Shown here: positions 55,770 to 64,000 of the stretch, piece after piece
How the letters are laid out: each line of letters starts with the position of its first letter
Numbering within the stretch: the stretch's first letter is position 1
Source: Meconema thalassinum
Lineage: Eukaryota > Arthropoda > Insecta > Orthoptera > Tettigoniidae
Assembly: GCA_946902985.2 (NCBI GenBank)
Contig: OX336395.1
Span: forward strand, 291,333,065-291,397,064
Length of the DNA: 64,000 nt
Reading direction: 5' to 3'
Notes under the pieces: model-generated
The model's input: the letters and a program-made list of their open reading frames with translations, nothing else
What the model was told of the DNA's origin: nothing
Databases searched by the model: none
Program-made: the position numbers and the translations under genes

Positions 55770-56489
55770 ATGGATGTCTTTGGACGTGCGTTGATGGCCA
55801 AAGCTAGGCCTGTCCCCATACATGATCCTAAACAAGAAACAGATCCTGCTAATAAACACTATGTGGATAGGTCAGTAGTGCCACGCACAAAACAGGGAGA
55901 TTATGACTTTAAGGGAAAGCGGTTAACCCATGTAAAACATCCTCAAGTGTCTACAGATGTTACTACGAAAAAGTATGTGGATAACAAAGTGTATGAGTTT
56001 TATGACAAAGTGCCCCAGCTTACGGTGAATGGCTATAGCGCTAATCACCATCGGATTATTCACGTGGAAGACCCGCAAGACGAAGACGATGTTTGTACCA
56101 AGCGTTACATGACCTATGAAATGAAAAGGCTTTATAAATTTATCCCATCTGTATTTTTAGTGTATCTGACAAATGAAAAACCTGTGAATGACAGAAACCA
56201 TTTACCGCTAGTCCATGATCAGCACTTGACCTATGTGCTTGCTTCGGGTTTAAGCCACTATCGATTACACTATGATGGAACCATTCACATCAAATATGCC
56301 ATACCTGATGAGAACCATTTACAAATAAAGATAAATGGTCATAGGATGTTGATCCATAACCATGAAATGGTCAATGCAGGTGACGAATTATCCTTTCATC
56401 TCATGTTGACATGGGATGAAAAGCAAGCGGGAAAAACCATAAACGATTTCCCACTTTATGTGGAATTGGAATATACAGCCATGAAATAA
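55770..56489 (+). CDS. Fibre-like protein with phage-type shaft repeats
   Basis: The frame is intact. After MDVFGRAL come three copies of a ~22-residue repeat: PVPIHDPKQETDPANKHYVD, RLTHVKHPQVSTDVTTKKYV and IIHVEDPQDEDDVCTKRYM. This I-x-x-V-x-x-P-x-x-x-x-D-x-x-x-K-x-Y-V pattern is typical of trimeric tail-fibre shafts in phages and of Polinton fibre-like proteins. A β-rich C-terminal domain of about 115 residues (VFLVYLTNE...LYVELEYTAMK) would be the knob. I infer a vertex fibre for host attachment. The start is the ATG at 55770, six bases inside the open frame. No signal peptide. Confidence 0.75.
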   Translation: MDVFGRALMAKARPVPIHDPKQETDPANKHYVDRSVVPRTKQGDYDFKGKRLTHVKHPQVSTDVTTKKYVDNKVYEFYDKVPQLTVNGYSANHHRIIHVEDPQDEDDVCTKRYMTYEMKRLYKFIPSVFLVYLTNEKPVNDRNHLPLVHDQHLTYVLASGLSHYRLHYDGTIHIKYAIPDENHLQIKINGHRMLIHNHEMVNAGDELSFHLMLTWDEKQAGKTINDFPLYVELEYTAMK

Positions 56490-56548
56490 CCATCTGACGT
56501 TAGTTGTGATTTAAACTTTCTTGTGAAAGTTTGTTGGTCATTATCATT

Positions 56549-57371
56549 ATGGTGAAACAAAGGTATGCAGTGAGAAAGACTAAAAAAAAGGACTATGTCC
56601 TTGGCAAAGCCTGGGCTTAAGACATTCGTGGACAAGCCCTCGCGAAAGAAAAAAAAGAAAAAAATAATGTATTGACCATAAGGAAAGCCTTTCGAGCAGC
56701 ACATTGACATGTTATTCCAAAACGTCGGCGACAGGGTTCAAACCAAGGGCGAGTGATTCCCGTCCCCAAACGAGCGGAATTTTTACCTGCATTATTTGCC
56801 GGTTTGGCTGCTCTGGGTTCACTTTTGGGCGGTGCCAGTGCAGTGGCGAAAACCATTAAAGCCGCGCAGCAGGGCAAGCAACAACTCAAAGAAAGTCAGC
56901 GACACAATGAAACGATGGAAGCGATTGCCATGGGGGCTAGAAATGCCAATTTAAAGCCAGCCTTTATCAACAAGGATTTGGGATTTCACCATTTCGAAAT
57001 ATTAAAAAAAAATAACCTCAGCTATAGCAAGACATGCCCTGACGCATCAACAAGTGGAAAGCTATGCTAAACAACTAAAGCTTTCTCATTTTCGAGGTGT
57101 GTTTATGCGAAACCAATTACCCCCACGACCCTGGAAACAGGAATGTGCTGTTGTCAATTTGGATGATCACCGAGGACCAGGAACGCATTATGTAGCTTAT
57201 GTCAAAGAGGGATCCATCGTATGGTACTTTGACAGTTTTGGGAATTTGCCTCCGCCCATGGAACTAGTGACCTATTTTGGAAACAGGATCAGGATATATT
57301 ATAATGTGAAACGAGAGCAAACGTTTAACAGCCAACAGTGTGGACGTTTGTGTTTATTTTTTTTTATATAA
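56549..57371 (+). pseudogene. Membrane-active-type minor protein joined to adenain-type protease, broken
   Basis: The N-terminal part starts with a basic segment (MVKQRYAVRKTKKKDYV) but has stops at 56618-56620 and 56705-56707. Then come IPVPKRAEFLPALFAGLAAL and LGGASAVAKTIKAA, a hydrophobic stretch like the adenovirus pVI/pX-related Polinton protein, and a helical AMGARNANLKPAF tail. An A-run at 57003-57011 shifts the frame into a cysteine protease. Its motifs are FRGVFMRNQLP, then GTHYVAY (catalytic His), WYFDSFGNLPPP (Asp) and FNSQQCGRLC (Gln and Cys). The protease would mature the capsid. All catalytic residues survive, but the gene as a whole is disrupted. Confidence 0.85.
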
Positions 57372-57400
57372 GACGCAGCATAAGCAAAAACGCCACCTGT

Positions 57401-58123
57401 ATGTCGGCAGAAAGTAAAACGTTTACACTGCATGGACGTGGACCTGAAGTCAGCCTAGACTTTTACTCGCCTATCGAATTGAGTGAAAAACCCTATGGTT
57501 TAGGACTTGTTTCTCTTGAAACGTACAATCGAATATACAACATACGTGAAAATGTGAACAACAAGTTTTACTATGATGATTCTGTGCTCACCCTGAACTC
57601 TGGTGGATACACGATCGATGATATTTATGAACACATTTATGTGGTGTTGATCAATGAGTATGGTTTAAAGTCATTTCTCGACGGAGCGCACAAGTTTGAA
57701 CTTGTAGGCAATACCAACACTCATCGCTGCAGTATTTTCTCTACCTTTAACATTGACTTTAAAACACACCCCGATTCCATTGGTCCATTACTAGGATTTA
57801 AACCACGTGTGTTGGAGCCCAAAAAAAAACCTGAATCGGACCATGAAGTGAAATTCATTGTGGACCATCATGTGTCGGTGACGTGTAATATTATTAGCCA
57901 AGTGTACATCATTCAAGAACCATCGCATTCGCTTTATGACTTTATTGTAACATCGCCCAATGGGTATATTATTCGTGAAAACCCTCCAGTGGTGCTTTTT
58001 CATTCTGTGGCTGTCGATAGTATTAGTAATATAACATTGAGACTGATCAATAGAGAGCAACAACTCATTGTTCTAGATTCTACCACACCAGTGACTTACA
58101 AGTTGGTGCTAAAGCCACTATGA
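57401..58123 (+). CDS. Penton (minor capsid) protein
   Basis: Intact 240-residue frame. The pattern SLDFYSPIELSEKPYGLGLV, SLETYNRIYNI, NKFYYDD and GGYTIDDIYEHI near the N-terminus, with β-rich remainder (VSVTCNIISQVYII, NITLRLINREQQ), matches the Polinton/adintovirus penton, a single jelly-roll protein at the fivefold vertices. The start at 57401 (MSAESKTF) is chosen because upstream codons in the frame overlap the protease and do not fit the family. Its stop overlaps the next ATG (ATGA). Length is usual for the family. Confidence 0.85.
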   Translation: MSAESKTFTLHGRGPEVSLDFYSPIELSEKPYGLGLVSLETYNRIYNIRENVNNKFYYDDSVLTLNSGGYTIDDIYEHIYVVLINEYGLKSFLDGAHKFELVGNTNTHRCSIFSTFNIDFKTHPDSIGPLLGFKPRVLEPKKKPESDHEVKFIVDHHVSVTCNIISQVYIIQEPSHSLYDFIVTSPNGYIIRENPPVVLFHSVAVDSISNITLRLINREQQLIVLDSTTPVTYKLVLKPL

Positions 58124-58308
58124 AGTTTGTGTATAAAGCAACAACACCGTCTAGGAATGGTGTTAGTTGTTTGCCACGTAAATACACGTTAACATCTCAA
58201 GACAAGCAGATTTTACAGCATTTGGGTTACCACGTCAACCCTCATAATGAATTCTATCCTAGAGATAGCGAACCGCATCGAGGAGCAACCAGGAGTGGTA
58301 AGAATTGA
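58120..58308 (+). CDS. Small ORF between penton and major capsid
   Basis: 62 codons. Its ATG overlaps the penton stop by four bases (ATGA), a coupling typical of compact viral gene blocks. The middle reads PRKYTLTSQDKQILQHLGYH. I recall short proteins with an LT..(N/D)K..L..LG pattern at this place in other insect Polintons, but no function is known to me. The last ~20 codons overlap the capsid start in another frame. Basic N-terminus, no membrane segment. Confidence 0.5.
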   Translation: MKFVYKATTPSRNGVSCLPRKYTLTSQDKQILQHLGYHVNPHNEFYPRDSEPHRGATRSGKN

Positions 58309-59454
58309 TCTCCATTCCTATCAAGCTCAAACACCTGGTCTCAATAACAATGATGAAATTCAATTTGTTATCAACAACCAAGATATTTACACCCTACCGC
58401 ATGAAAGTGTCATTCAGATTGAAGGTCGGCTCACCAAAGCCGATGGCTCTACACCCACCACATCCAAGTTGGCCAACCATGGTTTGGCCTTTCTGTTTTC
58501 AGAAGTGCGGTATGTCATTAACGATATCGAGGTGGATAGCACTCGAAATGTGGGCATTTCCAGTGTCATGAAACTATATCCCTCTTATAGTGAGGAAGAA
58601 GGTAAAACACTTTGCATGGCAGGTTGGTGTCCTGACTCGACCAATGACTGGATGGTACACACCGATGGGACCTTTACTGGATATTTACCTCTTAAACTGA
58701 TTTTAGGCTTTGCCGAAGATCACCAACGCATTGTGGTCAACGCAAGGCAAGTGCTTTATCTAGTGAGAGACAGAAGTGATAATAATGCACTCAAGGGAGC
58801 CGACAATGCCCCCCATAGATTCAAAAATTCAACTACAACGCTTGCTATGGAAAGTGCCTCATGTGACCCTTAACGATAGCAAAAAACTGGACATACTCAA
58901 AATGGTAAAGAGAGATATGCCTCTACCCATGGAATTTAGAAGCTGGGCACTCCATGAGTATCCGCTATTGCCCACCACCAACACACACAGTTGGTCTGTA
59001 AAAACAGCTCGCTATACAGAGAGACCTCTCTACCTGATCGTGGGTTTTCAAACGAATCGCAAGTATCAACAAACCAAAGATGCCACGCAATTTGATCACC
59101 TGCAATTGAGAAATGCACGTCTTTTCCTCAACGGAGCCGTGTTTCCCTATGAAGGACTGGATTTTGATTTTTCAAAAAATAAGTTTGGCCCCCTGTACGA
59201 CTTGTTTTCTACATTTCGATGGTCGTATTATCAAAAAGAGAACGGCCCCATCCTACTACTCCAAGCGTTTAAGGCAAGAGCACTACTTTGCCTGTTCTTA
59301 CCTGGAAGAGTCTGTCAAGCCATCCAATATCGACATTCGACTAGATTTTGAAACGCATGACAATGTACCAGCCAATACCACGGCCTACTGTTTGATTATT
59401 CATCACAAACAAGTCAACTATTATCCACTGTCCAACCAAGTGACGAGTGTATAA
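58247..59454 (+). pseudogene. Major capsid protein (double jelly-roll), two frameshifts
   Basis: The N-terminal part starts MNSILEIANRIEE and shows DEIQFVINNQDIYTLPHESV, then FLFSEVRYVINDIEVDSTRN, the typical hexon-like start. A frameshift at or near the C6 run at 58809 leads to the middle part (LLWKVPHV, ERPLYLIVGFQTNR, ARLFLNGAVFPYEG). A second shift near 59265-59285 leads to the last part (NIDIRLDFE, NTTAYCLIIHHKQVNYYPLS) ending at 59454. Total length of about 400 codons fits Polinton capsids. Both breaks prevent a full-length product. The protein would form the trimeric capsomers. Confidence 0.9.
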
Positions 59455-59487
59455 ATAACAGGTCAACCCACTTCAAGCCGCTCAGTC

Positions 59488-60024
59488 ATGTCTTGCTTTA
59501 AAGCCTCAAGAGACGTCACATCCATGAATTTAAACTCTGAGGAACAACGTTTCAAGACTTTTGCCACGTGGCCGGTGCCTTTCATAAACCCTCAAGCCTT
59601 GGCGGCCGCTGGATTCTACTATTTAAAAACAAGAGATGAAGTGAAATGTGCCTTTTGTCCCATCATCATAGACCAATGGCAGGAGGGCGATGAACCCATG
59701 CAGGAACATCAGCGCTGGTCACCCGCCTGCCCCTACCTGTGCAGAATGGAAGTGGGAAATATACCCTGTTATTCAAGCTATCCCTCACTTGTGTCTCTGG
59801 GTGATGAAAAAAAAACAAGTTACGATACGTGTGGACCGTATGGTGTCCAAGGTGCTTCGGTGAGCAGCTCACCATCAAAAACGCCTAGTTTAGAGACATT
59901 GGGACATCATCGGTGTTATGGACGTTACAAACACAAGAGACTATATTGTTGTATCAGTTGGTATCGTCCTTATCCCAAAATGACAAAAGCCTGTAAAACG
60001 TGTTATGATAATAAAATGATGTAA
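59488..60024 (+). CDS. BIR-domain (IAP-like) protein
   Basis: Intact 178-residue frame. EEQRFKTFATWP, LAAAGFYYLKTRDEVKCAFC and DEPMQEHQRWSPACPYL form a complete baculovirus IAP repeat. The zinc ligands are CX2C-X16-HX6C, exactly the BIR spacing. The C-terminal ~90 residues are Ser-rich and then Cys/Tyr-rich (CCISWYRPYP, ACKTCYD). I see no standard RING finger, so ubiquitin-ligase activity is not indicated. By family it could block caspases or otherwise delay apoptosis of the infected cell; this is inference. It sits in the rightward late-type block, 33 bp after the capsid gene. The frame is undamaged while its neighbour capsid is broken. Confidence 0.85.
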   Translation: MSCFKASRDVTSMNLNSEEQRFKTFATWPVPFINPQALAAAGFYYLKTRDEVKCAFCPIIIDQWQEGDEPMQEHQRWSPACPYLCRMEVGNIPCYSSYPSLVSLGDEKKTSYDTCGPYGVQGASVSSSPSKTPSLETLGHHRCYGRYKHKRLYCCISWYRPYPKMTKACKTCYDNKMM

Positions 60025-60105
60025 TTCTTAAATTCTTATTTTTGCATGTCCCCCTGTCCTACCCTAACCTCAATTTGAAACTAGCATGGCAGGTAAGCTC
60101 ATGCC

Positions 60106-61083
60106 ATGATCACACCTGATCGTCAGTCAGTCAGTCATCAGTTGAACTTGGTCCAGGCAAGCGTCAACATGTTGCGCACACTCATTGTGGATTGCCAAGG
60201 GTTTAAAATTAGTGACAACAAATTTATATTTAAACAAGTGGCCATTATCGATTGTACCACGTTCTGGATATCGCAAGCTACGCATTTGCTATTTAAACCA
60301 CCCCATGCTTTTGATTTGTTGTGTGAAAAAGACCGTAAACAAACCCAGTGGATTGAAAATCATAGGCAACTAGACTGGAATCAGGGAACCATTTCCTATA
60401 AATATTTGGACGTGGTCATGAAAGCACACTTGTCCTCGGCCAATGTGGTATTTGTGAAAGGTAATGAAAAACGTCAATGGTTACAACCATTTTTAGCGTC
60501 TTACTGCCAATGTATCGACCTCATGGAGTTGGGTTGCCCCTCCCTGCAAACGCTCATGGATACTTGTTCCTTTGGCAACATTACCCATACAGCCCTATCG
60601 CATGCATGGCATCTCTTTCATTGGTTAACCACCCATGTCTGCTGGGAGTTGTTAAACAAAATTATAACTCAAGATTTACCTGTGAATGACGTCAGTGAGA
60701 TTTCTACAAGCGACGTGTTAACATCTACAGCACGTGATACCTTGGAGAAAGGCAATGCTACGGACAAAGCCATCGGCAAGTTCTTTGTGTGCAAAAAGAA
60801 ACTAGGCAGTTTTACCAAAGAGGAACTCTTGGCGCTCCCCAAGTCGTTCATTTATTATGTGGCCGCCAACGCGGTCAAAGAAATCTGGCAACATGTACCA
60901 AAATCATGGACTCAAGACCCTGTGTTGAGTGAATTGCAACCCTGTACGGTTTACGATAACCATAAGCAAGTGGCCATGGCAAAAATATCGTCTATGCGTC
61001 AGTGTGCGACTTGCCAGCTAGTGAAACTGTATCACGGTCATAAAAGTCCATGTAAAGACTTTGTTGAATCATTCCACGGGTGA
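60106..61083 (+). CDS. Polinton protein, possible DEDD-type 3'-5' exonuclease fold
   Basis: Intact 325-residue frame. The N-terminus LIVDCQGFKISDNKFIFKQV resembles the first β-hairpin of DnaQ/RNase T-type exonucleases (D-x-x-G). Later come VVFVKGNEKRQWLQPFL, IDLMELGCPSLQTLMDTC and LSHAWHLFHWL, the pattern of proteins found in insect Polintons. The classical DEDD set is not complete: the Glu after the first Asp reads Gln, so activity is doubtful. A cysteine pair pattern near the C-terminus (CATC...CKDF) may bind zinc. The stop precedes the PLA2 ATG by one base. Function uncertain. Confidence 0.5.
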   Translation: MITPDRQSVSHQLNLVQASVNMLRTLIVDCQGFKISDNKFIFKQVAIIDCTTFWISQATHLLFKPPHAFDLLCEKDRKQTQWIENHRQLDWNQGTISYKYLDVVMKAHLSSANVVFVKGNEKRQWLQPFLASYCQCIDLMELGCPSLQTLMDTCSFGNITHTALSHAWHLFHWLTTHVCWELLNKIITQDLPVNDVSEISTSDVLTSTARDTLEKGNATDKAIGKFFVCKKKLGSFTKEELLALPKSFIYYVAANAVKEIWQHVPKSWTQDPVLSELQPCTVYDNHKQVAMAKISSMRQCATCQLVKLYHGHKSPCKDFVESFHG

Positions 61084-61084
61084 C

Positions 61085-61522
61085 ATGGCGAGAAAAAGCA
61101 ACAACAACAACAAACAAAAACATCGTCCACAGAGGAGGAGGAAGACCAAACCTTTTTACCATCGATGGAAAAGGATATGCCAGACCTGTACTGGCAATGG
61201 CGTCATTGACAAAGTGATTCAATACTTACCTTTCGAAATCCATCTTCCAGGTTATCGTTTTTGCGGCCCTGGAACTCGTCTCGAAAAACGTTTACAACGT
61301 GGTGATGTACCCATTAATCTTTTGGATAAAGCATGCAAGGAACATGACCTTTCTTATCGCCATAGTCATCCTGGTTTAAGACATGTGGCAGATAAATTGT
61401 TATTGAAGAAAGCTAAACAACGTTTCACATCCAGTGATGCCTCAGTGGGTGAAAGAATGGCAGCCCTAATTGTCATGAGTGCTATGAAAGGAATGTTGAT
61501 GATGCATGGACATAAACATTGA
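61085..61522 (+). CDS. Parvovirus-type phospholipase A2
   Basis: Intact frame of 145 residues. A very basic N-terminus (HRPQRRRKTKPFYHRWKR) precedes the PLA2 core. The Ca2+ loop is GYRFCGPGT and the catalytic pair lies in LDKACKEHDLSYRHS (His-Asp). A C-terminal helical tail with Met-rich MSAMKGMLMM follows. This is the compact viral PLA2 known from the parvovirus VP1 unique region and from adintoviruses, where it helps the particle leave the endosome. The ATG at 61085 is one base after the upstream stop; a few in-frame codons upstream (from 61061) overlap that gene and are less likely. AATAAA follows at about 61585. Confidence 0.85.
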   Translation: MARKSNNNNKQKHRPQRRRKTKPFYHRWKRICQTCTGNGVIDKVIQYLPFEIHLPGYRFCGPGTRLEKRLQRGDVPINLLDKACKEHDLSYRHSHPGLRHVADKLLLKKAKQRFTSSDASVGERMAALIVMSAMKGMLMMHGHKH

Positions 61523-62622
61523 GGAGTGAGGAATTGGGATTTGTTTGTATTCTATTTTTCTTTTGTCAATTCACTATGACTATGAAATAAAAACAAAGGT
61601 TTACCAGAGCACGATGTATTGTTATTTTTAATTTTAAGAAATCGTGATGTTGATGGCTTATGTTTTATTTTACACATTTCACACATGATGAATTCACACA
61701 CTGCCATTTGTCATTTTGCAATTTACAGATTTAAAAAAAGTTCGTTTCAAGTTTTGCGTTTTTGATGATATGGATTTTTCCAGTTTGTTGATGACATATT
61801 TTAAACAATGTCCGTTTGAAGTTTTTTGAATTTTCAAATTTCACACATGGCCATTTCCAGTTTTTAAAAATGTCCGTTTTAAGTTTTGCGTTTTTGGTGA
61901 TATGGAAACATGGATTTTCCATTTTGCTGTTTTCACATTTTTCCATTTGGTGTATGTCGAAAGTTGAGATTTGACAATGATGTTGATGCAAGTGCTTGAC
62001 CATGGCGATGCTGGAATGTGCTTATGAGTGTTTGGAGAAACGTCGAGGTCTACGACTACTGCAGGTAAGACTGTTTTTACAAAAATAATGTCTATTGTCT
62101 GCCACATTTCAATAAAAAGAAACGAAACTATTGAAAACAAAATGAGTATATAAGTGACCATTTACCCCCTCCCCACCCTACCTCACCGTGTTTGCTCTGG
62201 TCAACCATACACATCAGCTTTCTCTCTCCACTCATACATTCACACCTGTCTTTGGGAACAAACACAACCACTTTATTTATTCCCAAAAGCACATTCTCGA
62301 CATGCACACTCATCCCAAAAGAACGTATTTAGTTAATCATTTACATTACAAAAAAAATAATATAAAGTTACTAAAAATCTTACTTATTTCATATTTACAA
62401 AAAAACACAACTTTGTACAGCGTTAAAAGAATTACACTATTTACCAATCAAAAAATTAAAAAAAAAAAAGGTTGCATAGAACTCCTTTAAAGAGCAAAAG
62501 GTCCAAGTGGATTGCCACTATTTACAAAATCTACTATTTACAATGACAGAAACCAATATTTACAAAATACTAAATCTACAAGTTACATAAAGCTATGTCC
62601 CATAAACGATTAAACAATGAAA
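61523..62622. other. Convergent intergenic region of the Polinton
   Basis: 1.1 kb between PLA2 (+) and polymerase (-), A+T-rich, no convincing gene. It holds diverged repeats ('gtttcaagttttgcgttttt' near 61745, 'ttttaagttttgcgtttttg' near 61880) and a cluster of TATTTACA. Possible poly(A) signals: AATAAA near 61585 for the rightward block and TTTATT near 62272 for the leftward gene. Confidence 0.5.
62392..62564 (-). promoter_or_regulatory. Cluster of TGTAAATA motifs downstream of the polymerase gene
   Basis: TGTAAATA occurs on the minus strand at 62392-62399, 62519-62526, 62535-62542 and 62557-62564, with a near copy at about 62434. The site matches the Pumilio/PUF RNA element UGUANAUA and would lie in the polymerase mRNA 3' UTR. 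Functional meaning is inference. Confidence 0.4.
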
Positions 62623-64000
62623 TCACACCTCCTCCTCTTTGCGATCATAACCCCAGGGCAGGCTGGTGAGCAGGTCATCAGCCCACACACGTTTGTTATC
62701 CATGGAGGCGAGGGTGCGTTTTCTCTGTTCCACAAGATACAAATGATGGTTGCTGGATTGTATCCTGCACTGTGTATGAGACATAGCTTTGCCCGTGCGT
62801 AAAAACGCTAGATAGTCATCAACACGTAGCGATTTTACCACTGCCCTACCTACACCTTTTGCTCTTTTGGCTTCCTTACAGTCGAGTGTGCGATAAGCAT
62901 ACATTTTCGAAGCCAAACCTACGAATTCCATCATAATGGAATCACCGCATTCATCTTTTAAAACGCCCATTTCCTTCTTGTTTTTTATGGGCAGCTGAAA
63001 CACGTTGGCAGCACTATAGCAAGAGGTGTCGAACCAGTCACTATGTTGCCTCATGACGTCATAGGGGTTGCAGTGGCGAATGTGGTAAATGAATGAGTCC
63101 GTATCCATATACAAAAGAGAGACGTCCTCAAAATGGCGTTTCGCAAACTCATAGTGGAATCGATACATGACCGATTTAGAAAAGTCTAAAATGACTTGAC
63201 CCAAGTAAATGGGTTTATCCATGGTCACGCTGGTCTTACTCATTTCAATGGTGGCTAAATCCTCATCGATAATGTTGATCGATTTAAAATTTGGCTTGGC
63301 AATGTACCGCCGGGCACCCCACCGCCCCTCCCAGACATTGACCAATTTAATGTCACGGTATTTGCGGACATTCTCCATAGACTTGCCATAGATGCAGTTG
63401 TTCATTAATTTTAAAAAATTAATTTCAAACTGCTGTGTTGCCATTTGTCGGTGCTCTGTGTTGAGTCGCATGTATGGCTCAAGTCATGCTTTTTGAGCAA
63501 AAGAAATACCCCTGTGGATTTTCTTCAACACCAAGCCTTGGGCGAGGCATTGCACCAACATTTGAATATGTAGCACATACCGATTTTTGTTGTAAAGTGT
63601 GCCCATGAGTTTTTCAATTTTCACTTTACTGTCAGGGGGGACCATTTGCTCAAGGCAGAATGGGAAATCGGCATGTTCATCATACAAGGATGAGGGATAT
63701 TCAATATCCACTTCTAGCACATATCCACGGCCTGTTTCTTGGCTAGCCATGTTCACATCAAATTCTGACACTTGTTTGTTTGTCAGCCTAACACACTTCC
63801 CATAGGGCAAAGGCTGACTCATGGCGTAACCGTACAAATTATTCACGGCATAGTACATTAAGTACGATTCTGGTTTGTCTGGTGAATAATCAGGCATGTA
63901 GACATTGTTCGCTTCGGCATGGCGTTGGTTAAGCGACACAAAGCCGCCACGAATGCCCTTTTCAAAAAATAGAACCATGTCTACGTCAGTGAGTAAATCC
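62623..64000 (-). pseudogene. Protein-primed DNA polymerase B, C-terminal part, stop and lost catalytic Asp
   Basis: The polymerase that would copy the element using a terminal protein. The N-terminal exonuclease part lies beyond the window. Visible: EKGIRGGF; motif A as YYAVNNLYGYAMSQPLPYG, where Ala (codon 63847-63849) stands at the place of the catalytic Asp; an in-frame TGA at 63484-63486; motif B KLMNNCIYGKSMENV; motif C LLYMDTDSF. The frame is otherwise open to its stop at 62623 and continues to the right edge. Two independent defects, a nonsense codon and the loss of a metal-binding residue, mean it is inactive. Confidence 0.9.

Larger units (their letters stand above)
53032..64000. 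mobile_element. Decayed Polinton/Maverick (adintovirus-like) provirus, partial
   Basis: Gene set and order are those of an insect Polinton/adintovirus. Leftward: integrase, DUF8207-type protein, packaging ATPase. Rightward: fibre-like, membrane-active-type protein with protease, penton, small ORF, major capsid, BIR, exonuclease-like, PLA2. Leftward again: protein-primed DNA polymerase, cut by the window edge. Six of the twelve genes are disrupted. This copy is a genomic fossil, and no virion could be made from it. Confidence 0.9.

Noticed and set aside
59488..60024. Host IAP gene captured in the window
   Set aside because: Its position, strand and spacing place it inside the Polinton rightward gene block, between capsid and PLA2.

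Overview
The window looks like nuclear DNA of a repeat-rich arthropod, most likely an insect with a large genome. I infer this from the mix of mariner, piggyBac, hAT and Harbinger-like elements, many tRNA-derived SINE families, several LINE groups and an insect-type Polinton/adintovirus. The species cannot be named from the sequence. I recognise no host protein-coding gene. Almost everything that can be explained is mobile DNA, and most of it is broken.

Left part (1-31 kb). There are SINEs, two mariner copies with the same inverted architecture, a 45-bp satellite array, a Harbinger-like element containing two further TIR elements, and a 5S-rRNA-derived SINE. A hAT element with a perfect 8-bp duplication contains a second transposon. 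A four-level nest at 17.2-22.1 kb runs SINE > SINE > piggyBac > SINE. The piggyBac transposase is nearly intact, with one frameshift and a possible 5' intron. The stretch 27.3-30.8 kb is A+T-rich and I recognise nothing in it.

Middle part (31-53 kb). There are LINE fragments of at least three kinds, including a 3.5-kb CR1/Jockey-like element with both ORFs at 42.65-46.16 kb. There are also a Gypsy integrase remnant, two more hAT copies, a canonical Helitron 3' end, a TIR family with palindromic ends and a 44-bp minisatellite, and unusual long hairpins near 41.3 and 41.8 kb.

Six copies of one non-coding family are scattered through 2.6-51.3 kb. They share a 5' stem-loop, a 3' stem-loop and subterminal inverted repeats, but have different insides. 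Two copies sit in readable targets and left no clear target duplication. I interpret the family as Helentron-like (HINE/DINE-1 type). It is the best candidate here for something not yet described.

Right part (53-64 kb, running off the right edge). This is a decayed Polinton/Maverick (adintovirus-like) provirus. The leftward block holds integrase with chromodomain, a DUF8207-type protein and the packaging ATPase. The rightward block holds a fibre-like protein, a membrane-active-type protein joined to an adenain-type protease, penton, a small ORF, major capsid, a BIR/IAP protein, a DEDD-exonuclease-like protein and a parvovirus-type phospholipase A2. The leftward protein-primed DNA polymerase enters from the right edge. 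Integrase, DUF8207, ATPase, protease, capsid and polymerase all carry frameshifts or stops, and the polymerase has also lost a motif A aspartate. Fibre, penton, BIR, exonuclease-like and PLA2 frames are still open. Joined, these genes would describe a virion-forming element, but this copy cannot make one.
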